The notes under the pieces: model-generated
What the model was told of the DNA's origin: nothing
Seen by the model: the letters and a program-made list of their open reading frames with translations, nothing else
Database searches by the model: none
Made by a program: the position numbers and the translations under genes
Shown here: positions 1-11,052 of the stretch, one piece after another
How the letters are laid out: each line of letters opens with the position of its first letter
Numbering within the stretch: the stretch's first letter is position 1
Source of the DNA: Combretum micranthum
Lineage: Eukaryota; Streptophyta; Magnoliopsida; Myrtales; Combretaceae
Direction: 5' to 3'
Assembly (NCBI GenBank): GCA_024138025.1
Contig: JAMXBD010001098.1
Span: 186,001 to 250,000 of the forward strand
DNA length: 64,000 nt

Positions 1-1888
1 GCCATTACACATAGTTCTATTATAAAACCTCTTCAGCATCAACATTGCCAAACTCACAATTCTACGTATAATCATCAGATGGTCTATAGAATTGGAAGAT
101 AGAATAAAACATGGAAACATAAGTTTCCATAACTTATGCAAAATTGTTTTAAAAAACTATAAATGTGGTTATAGAAGTCGTAAAAAAAACTTGAAATACA
201 TAATAGAAGTAATAAAAATAGAAAAATTAGGTTATTTTTCTTATAATAACTCTTAATTCGTGATATATAAATTACCAAAAAAAAGAACAAAAGAATTATA
301 ATTAATTTTTTTTATTATTTTGTTTTTAAAAAATTATGAATTTGAAGGAGAATCAAAACTTTTAACTTTAAATTCTTAATTATATAAATGAAATAAATAA
401 GTTTTTTTTATAAACTTGACAGCTACAACTCCAATTGAATGAATTCTATATATGTAAAATAAGGGAACAAGGGGAGGGAGGGAAAGAGAGATGTAGAGAG
501 TATGAAACAAAATTAAAATGTGACAAAACAAAATATATTATTCTAATAGTTGATGAGCTTGTAAAAATATTTATATTTTTATATTTTAGCTTATATGATT
601 TAAATATGTAGAATCAGTTTACTCAGTTAAAAATATAAGATTCTATTAAGTTTATATGTAGATTTGATTTAAATTATAAGATTCTATAGAAAAACGACTC
701 TACACATGAGTCAATACGTTAGAATATTTCCTTCGTGCTTCATGCTCTTGCTTCCGGGCGTGCTTCTAATAAATTTCCCACTATACACTACTATTTTTTA
801 ACAGAATTGTGATAAACTTCTTCTAATGGTTCTAAAACTCCACCATATGGTTCAGGTTCTAATGTTTCTTTCAATAGCCAACTCCAATCACGAGTTTTCA
901 CATTTTCCGTCGAGGTGGCACTTTTCGAGGGCCTAGATTCGAATGGAAAGTAACACTTGGGATTCTCATGCTGTTTGGTAAGTAAATCTTTCGACTATAA
1001 TTTGGAAGGGATATATGTAGTTTTCAAGAGTTCATTAGTAGTGTGATCACATTTAAAATGTACATCAATCTCCATTTGCTTTATTCATAATGCAAATAAA
1101 CATTATTAGCCTTAAGTTAAATGTCAAAATGATTTTATAGAATCAGTTATTGTTAAAAATTACACTTTTGTAAAATGCATTTAATGTTGAAAAACTTAAT
1201 ACTTTGTATGTTTAAGTCTTCATTAAGCATCTTAGTGGCATTTATTAACATGACCCTTATATAATTAGCAAGATTTGAAAGGATAAGTTTCTAAGAGTGG
1301 TCTCAAACGATACTTAGGTGTGTTAGCATTATGTTTTGTTTCAAATGAAAGAGGGAAAAAAAAATGAAAATAGTGATAAAATACTTTTTGAAACTGAAAA
1401 AAGGATAGGATGAATGATTATGAAGGGCAAAATTAGTTAGATTTTTTCAAGCTTGTTATCACACCACAAAGTCCTTGTAATTTTTAAATGTTTTATCACT
1501 AAATGGATATTTAAATCATTTTAGAAATTTTCCTCCTCAATTCTCTCCACACGTGGAGAGAATTATTCATATGAATCAAAGGAAACTTCTTATCAAATAT
1601 CTTTTAGCGGCTATTTATCTTACTTCTCCAAATAAAGGAAAATGTATTTTTTTCCCCCTTCTCTCAACTCCTTATCTTCCCTTTTCTTCCTACAATATGA
1701 ACATGGTGGAAAGCAATTCAAGAATTCTAAATTTGTCTATTCTCACAATACTGTAGTTTAAATCAATGCTTTAAGGAGAATTATTTTGACCATCAGAGTT
1801 ATTACAAGATTTCAAGTTTGGGAAATTCCCTAATCACACACAAACCTTTTTAATTGAAATGACTAAATCATTCCAATGTGACAATCAA
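1..1888. other. AT-rich intergenic region, no gene seen
   Basis: No open frame here resembles a known protein; the short frames have no codon structure. A purine-rich run lies near 468-500. The stretches near 80-110 and 650-715 carry gattcta-like and gagtc-like words that also occur near 4885-4930 and 5600-5700, so 80-715 may be a relic of the same unidentified non-autonomous element. I could not define its ends. Confidence 0.5.
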
Positions 1889-1897
1889 TAAATAATT

Positions 1898-2297
1898 GGG
1901 TTAATTACAAAAACATAACCTATGTTTTGACTAATTTGCAAAAACGTAACCCGTGTTAATTTTTTTTATAGATAGGTGATCCGCGTTTTATACAAAAGTA
2001 TCAAAATTATTTAATAATTTTAGAATGACACATGTCAATATTTTATTGATTATAAAAATCATTATATTTTTTTTCAATTTTTTATTTAAAAAGTTAATAT
2101 TTTATTTTATTTTTTAGAAATATTATTTATTACGTTAATTTTTTTAGTCCAATAAGTCTCTAACACATCTCTTTAATAGTAATTAATTATATTGAAACTT
2201 TTGTATGAAACTCGGTAACATATTTGTTAAAATAATTAACACGAATCATGTGTTTGCAGATTAATAAAAATACGGGTCATGTTTTTGTAATTAACTC
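1898..2297. mobile_element. MULE-type MITE, 400 bp, with 9-bp target duplication
   Basis: The two ends are inverted repeats of about 65 bp. The left end begins GGGTTAATTACAAAAACAT and the reverse complement of the right end begins GAGTTAATTACAAAAACATG. The element is flanked on both sides by TAAATAATT (1889-1897 and 2298-2306). A 9-bp duplication with long inverted repeats and no coding capacity is the hallmark of non-autonomous Mutator-like elements. A diverged relative lies at 48800-49184. Confidence 0.85.
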
Positions 2298-2306
2298 TAA
2301 ATAATT

Positions 2307-3061
2307 ATACCTATTTTTATCAAAATAGGTCCAACTAACTTTACTAATTATGTTGATTAACATATATTGAATGTAGACTATTCTAACAACAAAGACTTGA
2401 TAATAGATCTCAATTTTTACCAAAAGTGATCCTGTCATTTTGATTAGGCTCCGGTTGGGTTGTAAATTGAAGTCATGAATAATTTATCCATCATATTCTA
2501 ACAACATCTTCATTAAGTTTTCAATTTTGATTGTTTCTTTATTCTTCTATATTATGCGACAATGTTTGACTGGCTTATTGTAGACTCTCAAACCAATCGT
2601 ATTTTTTATGATGATTCACGATTCGATTTAGTGGAATGTTATGCTTTTATATGGGCCTCCTCCCAAGATCTATTGATTTATCTTCGTATACTTTTCTTTG
2701 ATGGGGTGTTGCATTGTAAATTAGATATTCTTCACTTTTAGGATGTACAAGATCCATAAAGTGGGAGTCTACCCTGCAACAAGCATATAGGTATAAGTTT
2801 AAAATTTGTTATTAGGATGCAATCTCTTGGAATTACTCTAAATTCTATAAGGTTACTAATTTTCTTCTTAAATATCAAATATTATAAATATTTAGGCCCA
2901 AAATTATATTGTTAAATTAAAATTCAATATTAAGTACAAAATTAAATAATGATGCGAACATAATTAATTAGAATGAAAATACAAATAACAACAAATTCAA
3001 CAAACTTTAATTTATAATACCAATTATAATTGTAAATGCGAGTGAGCTTATTTATCTAAAA
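2307..3061. other. AT-rich intergenic region, nothing recognised
   Basis: I see no coding frame, RNA gene or repeat structure that I can support in this stretch. Confidence 0.4.
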
Positions 3062-3427
3062 GTAAATGGCAAATTTGCTATGCAAACTTTGGACAAAAAC
3101 TTAATTTGGTACCTAAACTTTTAGATAATCATTTTAATATTTAATCAACTTTTTACAGTTATTTTTACTATTTCCTTAACATCATTTATTCCATTTGTTG
3201 ACTTGGAATAGACAATGTACTATTTAATTTATATTACTTTTCTAACATAGTCTAACAATAATAAATTGCATCTTCCACGTCAGGTTATAAAGCAAGTGAT
3301 GTTAGTGAGGTAATAAAAATAGCCATGAAATATTTGATTGAGAATTAAATTGGTTATTTTAAAGTTCATGTACCAAATTTAATTTTTGTGCGACGTTCAT
3401 TTACAAAATCTGACATTTTGCCTTTAC
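3062..3427. mobile_element. MITE-like foldback element
   Basis: The left side (about 3062-3170) and the reverse complement of the right side (about 3310-3427) match imperfectly over roughly 100 bp. Shared words include GTAAATGGCAAATTT against GTAAAGGCAAAAT at the tips and ACTTAATTTGGTACCTAAAC against AATTTAATTTGGTACATGAAC further in. No convincing target duplication is left, so the ends may be off by some bases and the superfamily is open. It contains no coding sequence. Confidence 0.6.
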
Positions 3428-3519
3428 CTTTTAAGGCAATAAGATAGAATGGCTATTTACAAGTAAGGCCAGCTTGTTTGGATCAATATTATATTTGCCA
3501 AACTTAATTTGAGTAAAAG

Positions 3520-3545
3520 TATATATATATATATATATATATATT
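3520..3545. repeat. (TA)n microsatellite
   Basis: An uninterrupted TA dinucleotide run of about 26 bases. The rest of 3428-3773 shows nothing else recognisable. Confidence 0.95.
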
Positions 3546-3773
3546 TAACATGACATGACTTTCTGGGATGTTCTCGTACTTAATCCTAGGCTCTTCTCAA
3601 TTGGTGATAGAATTTTTTTCAATAAATAAAAGTTTTATTAGCTTTAACCTTAAAATTCCCATTTAAACTATGGAGGTGACATACTGGTACTTTAACAAAT
3701 TTTCTTTTCTAAGGAACTAAATAAAAGTTTCAATAATACTAGCACGCCATGTGGATTGATTTATAACTTATAA

Positions 3774-4251
3774 TGTTATAGGCCCACTATCTTGAAACTT
3801 TCTCAACAAGATATAGAATCTCTCTTGATTGTCTCTCTACCCCCTTTTCACAACCCTCAAACATTCTACAAATAAGCTCCTACAATCCCTAGATTTTCTT
3901 CTATAGGTCTGTCTTATGTTCTTGAAATACTAATGTGTATTTGATGTTTCTAGTGTGTGCACCTGAATAAGATCAAAGGGTTTTGGCCATTTGAGCTACC
4001 ACATGTTCAATATTTGTATTTAGAATGTAAAGTAGTGATTCCTTTTCTTTTCTGTTATTTTTTACTTTTATACTTGTATATATGATCAAATTTGTTGTAG
4101 ATTTGTTAATTGCAGCTGCTATTAAGTTACTTTTGATTATTTTTGTTACTTATTACAAATCTACTCATCATTCTACTAAATATCATGTAAATTAAGTTGA
4201 GTGATCTTTCATCTACATAGGAATTTATCTTTTTATTTCTCGATTATAACA
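3774..4251 (-). mobile_element. E1 Ty3/gypsy 3' LTR, internally deleted
   Basis: This 478-bp stretch aligns, with strong divergence, to both outer parts of 9807-11052, the 5' LTR of the same minus-strand element. Read on the minus strand it starts TGTTATAATCG right after a polypurine tract and ends near TATAACA. Compared with the 1246-bp 5' LTR it lacks the central ~750 bp, including the likely TATA box. The heavy divergence of the two LTRs means an old insertion. The flanking pentamers (tataa on the left, aatac beyond 11052) do not match, so no target duplication was found. Confidence 0.75.
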
Positions 4252-4268
4252 TGTTTCTCCCCTTCTTG
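4252..4268 (-). other. E1 polypurine tract
   Basis: On the minus strand the sequence AAGAAGGGGAGAAACA directly precedes the TG that starts the 3' LTR. It sits just downstream of minus-strand words for a conserved gypsy tail (CTTGAGGACAAGGTG). This is the expected site of plus-strand DNA priming. Confidence 0.75.
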
Positions 4269-4299
4269 AAACAACACCTTGTCCTCAAGGTGAAAAGTC

Positions 4300-4870
4300 A
4301 GGTATATGTGCCAAAACCTATCTAAATCCTCCCATGTAGCATCTTTTAGTGGTAGTCATTGCCATTGGATAAGAATCTTAAGGCACCTGTAACCCTTACC
4401 ACAAAATAAATTGAGAATCTAAGACATACGATGGTGTTTGGACAGGATGATCTGCATACACCTTAAATGGTACGGATAGAGGTAATAGATCTCACTATAG
4501 GCATGTTTCAAAGAAAAAACATGGAAAACATTATGTATCTTTGCATGATTTGACAACTTCAATTTGTAAGCATAAGTGCTTAATTTATGAATGAAATATA
4601 AGGATCCATAGTGCCTCTTAAAAAGTTTGTGATAAGCTTGATTGGAAATTGAAGTCTTCAAATAAGGTTAGAGTTTTACACAAACTTTGTTTGCCTTGGA
4701 AAAATGGAATTCAATCCTTTACTTATCTGCATATTTTTTCCTGCGAGCTTAAGCTCTCCTTGAGCACCGAAAGAAAGTTGTCTTGACTGATCGGCTCTAT
4801 ATCAATAGCTTCCAATGAAGATGAACCCCTTGTGCCATGGATCTCAAACTCAAGATTCTACATGGAATTG
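4300..4870 (-). pseudogene. E1 integrase C-terminal region, decayed
   Basis: A minus-strand frame at 4419-4661 reads like the SH3-like C-terminal region of plant Ty3/gypsy integrase. It has a YG-then-AYKL stretch followed by the family's H-x-VFHV-x-x-LK pattern, here IHNVFHVFSLK. Integrase inserts retrotransposon cDNA into the host chromosome. The frame is broken on both sides. The block is cut off from the rest of integrase by the insert at about 4871-5690. It is not carried in U2 or U3, so it lies outside the duplicated segment. Confidence 0.7.
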
Positions 4871-5690
4871 CTTGGGGGTTCCATAAAATTGGAACGTAGA
4901 ATCAGATGTAGAATCAGAATATAGAATCATAAGATGCTACAACTAATATAATTTGCTTATAAAAACTATAGATTTACTTATTGTACTAAAAAAACTTTAA
5001 ATGAATGATGAAAATGAAGAATTCAACATTTTTAGTTACATATAGTAAAATTTTAAATTTTACTAATCATAACTCATGTGCTCTTATTAATATATTTATA
5101 TATGATTCTTATAATTATAATAATTATTTATATTTACTGATGATTCATAATCTATAATTAATTAAATTACAAATTGTTCAAATTATCATATGTGAGCAGC
5201 TAGTTTTATCCAGTAATGAATATTTTCATGTTCACTACATAGTTGTGCAAAAAATCATTAAATTAATGACAAATAAATTATATAAAAAGATAAAAAGGGG
5301 GAAAAATAGCATACTATATATTTATTCTATTTTCATTTCAATCGTTCAAAATATATTAGAGAATATAACTCAAATGAAAATGACACTCTACCAAAAAGAA
5401 GAAAAAAAAAACAAAAGAAATGAAAGGGAAAAAAAAAGAAAAAAATATATAAAATTATGTTAGCTTAAGATAAACATAAAAAACCGACCAAAGTTGTTAA
5501 ATTTAAACATATTAAATTACTTGCTTTTTAAAGCTTAAATAGAAAAAATATGTGTAAAATTACCATACTACTATTCTATTACCAATTCTATCCTTTCTAC
5601 TATGTAGACCGTGAGTCTATATGAGTTTTGCTCCAAAAACAATTTTGTATACTAGTTAAATCAAAATTACATCATCAACTCGTAAACTCA
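4871..5690. other. Unidentified AT-rich insertion in E1 integrase
   Basis: This stretch separates two parts of the E1 integrase and codes for nothing I recognise. Its left edge repeats tagaatca words and its right part carries their inverse (gattcta, cttacta-like) plus gagttgactcgtgag, suggesting a degraded transposon with sub-terminal inverted repeats. I found no clean inverted termini or target duplication. The part from about 5400 recurs at 18781 and 34884, so the duplication breakpoint lies inside it, in a purine-rich run. Confidence 0.4.
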
Positions 5691-6133
5691 TAAAAATACA
5701 CGAGTTGACTCGTGAGTTTGACAACCATAGCATGTGCACATAGGAATAGTTGGGAATTTACATCTATAAACCACTTTTGAAGGAGACATCGAAACTCCTT
5801 CATGTATCAAAGTATTATAAGCAAATTCAACCCATGAAAGATATTTGAACCAAGTAGTCGAAGCACCCACAACAAAGCCTCTCAAATATTGTTGGATCAC
5901 CCTATTAATCACTTCTATCTACCCATTTGATTGAGGATGGTGTGCACTACTTCTTGCAAGTTTAGTTCCACTCAACTGAAATAATTACTTCTAAAAAGCA
6001 CTAACAAAAATTAGATTCCTATCTAACGCCATGGATTTATGAAAACCATGATGCTTCACCACAAGTTGCAAAAAAACATGAGCCACTTTTGATGCTATAA
6101 AACATTCATCCAAAGCTCCCATATGACATTTTT
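5691..6133 (-). pseudogene. E1 integrase core, C-terminal half (U1 copy)
   Basis: The minus-strand frame 5688-5912 extends upstream to a HHPQSNG-like motif (about 5905-5945). It then runs through VIQQYLRG and a WFKYLSWVEFAYNT stretch typical of the end of the plant gypsy integrase catalytic core. An in-frame stop replaces the Gln after the PQSNG motif. The frame ends where the MITE begins. Equivalent fragments lie at 19056-19516 and 35190-35624. It is non-functional; E1's lineage within Ty3/gypsy is unassigned. Confidence 0.8.
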
Positions 6134-6142
6134 AAATAATTT

Positions 6143-6418
6143 GGGATAAATTATATCAAAAGGCACAACGTTTGAGGGTAAGTTCATTTAAGGTCACAAC
6201 GTTTTGACCGGTTCATTTGAGGTTACAAAGTTTAGAGAAGTGGATCAATTGAGGTTATCATTGACACTTGTCAATAGGAGAAAAATTCAATTAAAACTCA
6301 AAAAATTCATCCTATTATGATACGTGTCAAAGATGACCTCAATTGACCCACTTTTTAAACATTATAACCTCAAATGAACTTACATCTAAACATTGTGATA
6401 TTCTACTGTAATTTACTC
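6143..6418. mobile_element. MULE-type MITE inserted in E1 integrase (uninterrupted copy)
   Basis: This 276-bp element has inverted termini (GGGATAAATTA on the left, GAGTAAATTACAGTAGAAT as the reverse complement of the right end) and long sub-terminal inverted repeats. AAATAATTT flanks both sides (6134-6142, 6419-6427). The 9-bp duplication points to a Mutator-like MITE. The same insertion at the same place in U2 and U3 shows it predates the duplications. It is short and free of further insertions here, which makes it the reference empty site for the solo LTRs in U2 and U3. Confidence 0.9.
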
Positions 6419-6427
6419 AAATAATTT

Positions 6428-6720
6428 TTCAACAACTACTAATACAATTAAATAACCATGACTTTGGTAAACAAGTCACAAAATTCATAGAAATATCATC
6501 CTGCACATGCTCTAGAGTTGGCAAAGGAGCCAATAAACCAACTGGTCATTAAGTATAGTTCTTAATCCATTGGCATACAATACAATCCCTCATAAATGCT
6601 TCGACATCGTGCTTCATACTTGGGCAACAAATTAAAACTAAGATGATGATCTCTTATAAGCATTTAATACACCAAAATGTCCTGCTACGAGGATGCTGTG
6701 AAATTCCTTTAATAAAAGAG
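6428..6720 (-). pseudogene. E1 integrase zinc-binding region and start of core (U1 copy)
   Basis: The U1 copy is shifted, but the equivalent minus frames in U2 (22579-22833) and U3 (38688-38939) show the family pattern. A KRLSSQFCWQSM stretch leads to a DC-x-x-C zinc-binding end, then LLAPLPTQEIVQDDISVDF-like sequence with the first catalytic Asp. In U1 the frame is interrupted by indels and stops. Confidence 0.65.
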
Positions 6721-6879
6721 GATTTAACCCCAATTAAAATACTAAATATAATCATCCTTTATAAAAATAAGAGCCCATCATGCCACATGAGACTCCATTT
6801 TATTCGATATCCATGTATAATATCTTTAATCAACTTTTGAAAAGCTGGAATGTCAATATACTCAGTTCTAATGTTCTAT

Positions 6880-8110
6880 GAAGCTATGGAATTGAAAAGG
6901 CCTAATGAAATGAATTTCCAAATTGTCTAGAAAGAGCATCAACTATAATATTTTTCATGACCTAATTTATACATAATGGCATAATCATATCCCAACAACT
7001 TAGTAAGATATTTATGTTGTTATGGCATCTGAATTACTTGAGAAAGTAATATTTTCAAACTCTTATGGTGAGTTATAACTAGAAAATGAGAGTCAAGGGA
7101 TATTGTTTCCATTTTCAAATTGCTTTTACTGCTACATGCAACTCCATAACATAATCTAAAGCTTTGGTTAAATGAAAAGGAAGCTTTTTACTAAAGTATA
7201 CAATAAGATGATTATCTTGTAACAAAACTGCATCTATGCCCATACCTGATGCATCGATTACCACAACATATTTTTTAGTAAAATTTGGAAAGGATAAAAT
7301 AAGAGCATGAACTAGAGAGTCCTTTAGCTTATTAAAAATTACCTGAGCTTGATTAGTCCACTCAAAATCCCTTCTTCAATAAATTCGAAAAGGCTAAGAA
7401 ATGCTCTTAATTATTTGATATTGTAAAGAACTAGCCAGTTTTGAACCCCTTCAATCTTCAATAAGTTTTGTCTAACTTTACCATCAGTACAATATGAACA
7501 AGATACTCTATGGTGGTCTTACCAAATGCAAATTTGCTTTTCTTTAAAAAGAGAGTGTTGTCGAGCATCAGTATAGTTGTTCCCAAATGTGCAATATGCA
7601 ACTCCAAAGTCAAGTTATAGATCAATATGTCATAAAAAAAAAAAAAGTTGAAAGGCACAAAACAATGACAAATTGGTGAAGAACTACTACATAGAAATTC
7701 AGTTCATAATAAACCGAAACGCAACTAGAGCATTACTCAATCCAAATGGCAATACTTAAAATATGTAATGCCCTTCATGAGTTTGAAGAGCCATTTTCTC
7801 TACATCATTAGGATGTAATCGAATTTGATGGTATCTAACATATAAATCAAGCTTAAAGGATATAGTAGCCACCTTCAACTCATCTCAATAATTCATCTAT
7901 AGTTGACATAAGGAATTCAACCTTAATTGTTGCTTGATTTAATGTGCAATAGTTAATGCAAAAGTGCCATGAGCCATCAATCTTCTTTATTAGTAAAACT
8001 AAAGAGGAGAATGGGCTATTGCTATATTAAATTATTCCTTACTCCAACATTCTTTAATTTGTCACTCAATCCACCTTTTTGAAAAATGGGACTTATATGG
8101 CTTGACATTT
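6880..8110 (-). pseudogene. E1 reverse transcriptase and RNase H (U1 copy)
   Basis: Read on the minus strand from 8110 down, broken frames match plant gypsy reverse transcriptase. There is an LLIKKIDGSWHFCINY-like start, a DILIYN relic of the FDDILIYS catalytic strand (about 7610-7640), and KKSKFAFGKTTIEYLVHI near 7500-7560. RNase H follows (about 7130-7400 by comparison with 23343-23573) and ends with a KLLGYDYAI-like stretch near 6980. Reverse transcriptase copies the element's RNA and RNase H removes it from the hybrid. Many stops and indels make the copy dead. Confidence 0.75.
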
Positions 8111-8159
8111 ATTATATAAACCCATTAATCAGGTGAATATGATGTTAATTTCCCTTAAA

Positions 8160-8800
8160 GGTGATAATGATGAAGGTGGCTTTAAAACTAAGAAAATTTT
8201 CCCAACACTTCATTGATTAGGGTGTTGTCAATAGAATACTCTTATATATTATCCTCAATTTAAGCCACAAGTTGATAGTAAGATACAATAGTATTATTTG
8301 AAAAGGCCACCTAACATGATGATGAGAAACTAGTTAAGCCACTTATTGTTCACCAAACAAAGTAATTTGACAACCTTGGTGTAAAAATGGCAAAGACAAT
8401 TAATTATAATAAGTTATAAGTTGTCTCATCTCTGAATCCATTAAAACACAACACCATGTTAGCCCCTCAAACAGGAAGGACATAAAAGATAGCAAAATAT
8501 TCAAACCCTTCCTTTTTGAGTTTAACATTCTTGTATTGTCCTTCACATTGCAACTTATGATCATTTAAAATTATCATACTGAATTTAGGTACAAGTTGTA
8601 CAAATAATCTTAAATGTTTTGGCAATACAAGATTGCACAAAATTGTTAGTGCATCATTAATCAATCGACACAAAAACATGCTGCTTTTGCACTTTGCCAA
8701 AAAACCGTAATGTTCTTGGCACCATTTCACCATGCGATGCATGATAACTATTAGTACAGGTGTCTTCAATATCTTCTAATTTAGCTATGTCCTCTAGTTC
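8160..8800 (-). pseudogene. E1 aspartic protease region (U1 copy)
   Basis: The minus-strand frame 8467-8769 ends in a CEGQYKNVKLKKEG...FYVLPV stretch, characteristic of the retropepsin-like domain of plant gypsy polyproteins. The expected catalytic DSG triad upstream is not recoverable in this copy. It lies between the gag and reverse transcriptase remnants, the normal gypsy order. Confidence 0.65.
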
Positions 8801-9792
8801 ATTATTATTGTGCCTTTTCATTTGAAATAAACAAAAAGGAGTTTAGCTTTGCACTTGTGATTTTCGATTAAATTTCTCATCAATAGAAGCAAAGCCTCTA
8901 CTCCTTTTGGCTTGCATTTCTTCTAGTGTCAATTGTTTTATTGGTAAAATTAGGACATTCAATTTGGTTTATGTTTTGTTTGTGTGTAGGCTATGTTTGG
9001 TTTGAAGTGTATGAGTTATAATGTGTTTGGTTTGAAGTGTATGTAGGTTTGAAAAATTGCAAAGTTGAAGTAGAAAGAGTGGAAACAAAATCCTTTTAGT
9101 ATTGTTTATACATATTAAATTAGTCATTTAATTTGTCCTCATGCATTCTTATTAGCCAAATGGCATCAACCAACGAACGTGGTATGGAAATTTGTACCTT
9201 ACGCTTGGTGCAAGCTTTTATCCTGATATAAAGCAACTCATTCCCACTATTCAGTTTGATGATGTTTCAAATTGAGATTGATACTATAAAATAGTGGTAT
9301 TTTGCACTAATTTAGACAAATTGCCTTGTACATCTTCAATTATGATAAACCAAATCTTGTGGATAAAACTTCAACGGACTTTTTCCAAGAACTTTACTAC
9401 TGATTCATGTACACTAGTGCCATTGCAATGCTTCACCATCCACTACAAAGTTTGCCATGGTAAATCTTTTCTCCTTCTCTATGATGAAATGTAAAGACTT
9501 AGTTAGCTTTAAAAAGTCATTCCAATACATTGACTCTAGAAAACTTAGGTAACTACAGTTTGATACTTCTAAGTAATGCTACAATATTTGAAGCACTTTG
9601 AAAAGATGATGGATCTAATTGAATATGAACATCTGGCATATCTTTTTATTGATTCTGATTCATTTTAATCTTGTCCATACGAACAGATATTTGGGTTAAA
9701 GTTTCTTGAATTGTCACAAATGAATTTTTCAAAATCCCATATCATGAATTTGAAGATGATTTATTGTATCTAGAACCATTGTTCGCATCAAC
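8801..9792 (-). pseudogene. E1 gag region (U1 copy)
   Basis: Decayed minus-strand sequence between protease and the 5' LTR. Short frames resemble plant gypsy gag: a hydrophobic DAIW-x-IRMHE-like segment near 9130-9170 and an aromatic F-x-W segment near 9600-9700. Gag forms the virus-like particle. No intact zinc knuckle could be read. Support is mainly positional. Confidence 0.5.
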
Positions 9793-9806
9793 TGAGTGCA
9801 CCACAT

Positions 9807-11052
9807 TGTTACAAGCCTACTACCCTTGGCCTATTATCTCAAAGCACGGTATGGTTGTCTTAATAGGATATAAAATCTCTCTTATTTCTCCCTCTACATC
9901 CTTTTTACAACCTTCGAAACTCCCACATATAAGCTTCTACAATCCTTAAATCATCTTCTATAGATCCCTGTTACTTTCTTGCATTTTTAATGTATATTAG
10001 GCATTTTCGGTGTATGCAGGTGAACAAAATAAAAGGTTTGAGTTTATTCAAGCTACCAGATGCTTGAAGATTTGTATTTAGGAATGCAAAGTATTAATGC
10101 CTTTTTGTTTATGCTCTTTCTACTTTTATACTTGTACACATGATCTGGTTTATTGTAGATCTATTAGTTACAATTACTATTAAGCTACTTTCAATTACTT
10201 TTGTTGCTGTAGATGGTCATTTTGGCAATTGGACTTGGAACTCAATTTAATGCTAACAACCTGTCTTTAGAGATTGTCAAACTGGTTCATTCCGCTCTCG
10301 ACCTAATTCAGCTTTTTCGTGTGTGAAAAGGAGACTTCACAATTATCTTTCTAAGCTTTTGGCTTTTTTGGTTAAATAAGGCTAATCTAGAATTAAATAA
10401 GCCTATTTCTATTTTATATTAAAGATGAACTATTTTAATAAGAAAATTGGCTCCTTTTATATAATAAAAGCCCCATCTATTATAAGGCACATGCCCACAT
10501 ACATAAAAGAAGGAATGAATTCTAGTCATCGGATTCATAGAAAAGATCAAATGGTTGCAAGCAATGCTTCATCTCAACCATCATTCAAAAGTCATCCAAC
10601 GGCTACCACTAGCATCCAACATCTATAAATAAGATGTTTCTCTTCTCATTTCGCGAGGATTCTGCGTATTGCTAAGATTGAGAGCAACACGAAAATTCTG
10701 CTGAAATAACTCTAAAAAAAATCAAAGCAGTTACTTCACAAAGAACGAGTCAAGAACGATCAAATCTATCTAATTTGATCTTATATCATACTCATGCACT
10801 AGAGAAATCGGATTTGGCTATTTCTTCTCCCACGCTACTCTATGCGACATTTGTACAGTGTCATCAATTCAAGACTTCTTTCAGGTTAACACCACGTTTA
10901 TCATATGTGATTGGCTATCTACAGCAATCTCACCATACAGTTGCTTAGTTATCAACCTACTCATTATTCTACTAACTCAAATGTACATCATGCTAACTAA
11001 TCTTTCATCCATGTAGGAATTTGTCTTGTTTGTTTCTCTATTGTAATATATA
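9807..11052 (-). mobile_element. E1 5' LTR (U1 copy)
   Basis: This 1246-bp region pairs with 3774-4251 and recurs at 25977-27220 and 42096-43408. On the minus strand the better preserved U2 and U3 copies begin TGTATATTACAATAG and end near TAACA. A minus-strand TATAAAAGG box lies near 10450-10480. Just beyond the end, at about 9793-9804, a TTTGGTG(T/C)TCTCA-like word (clearest in U3) is a possible primer-binding site. The LTR end lies about 1.5 kb upstream of the DUF241 TATA box. Confidence 0.8.
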
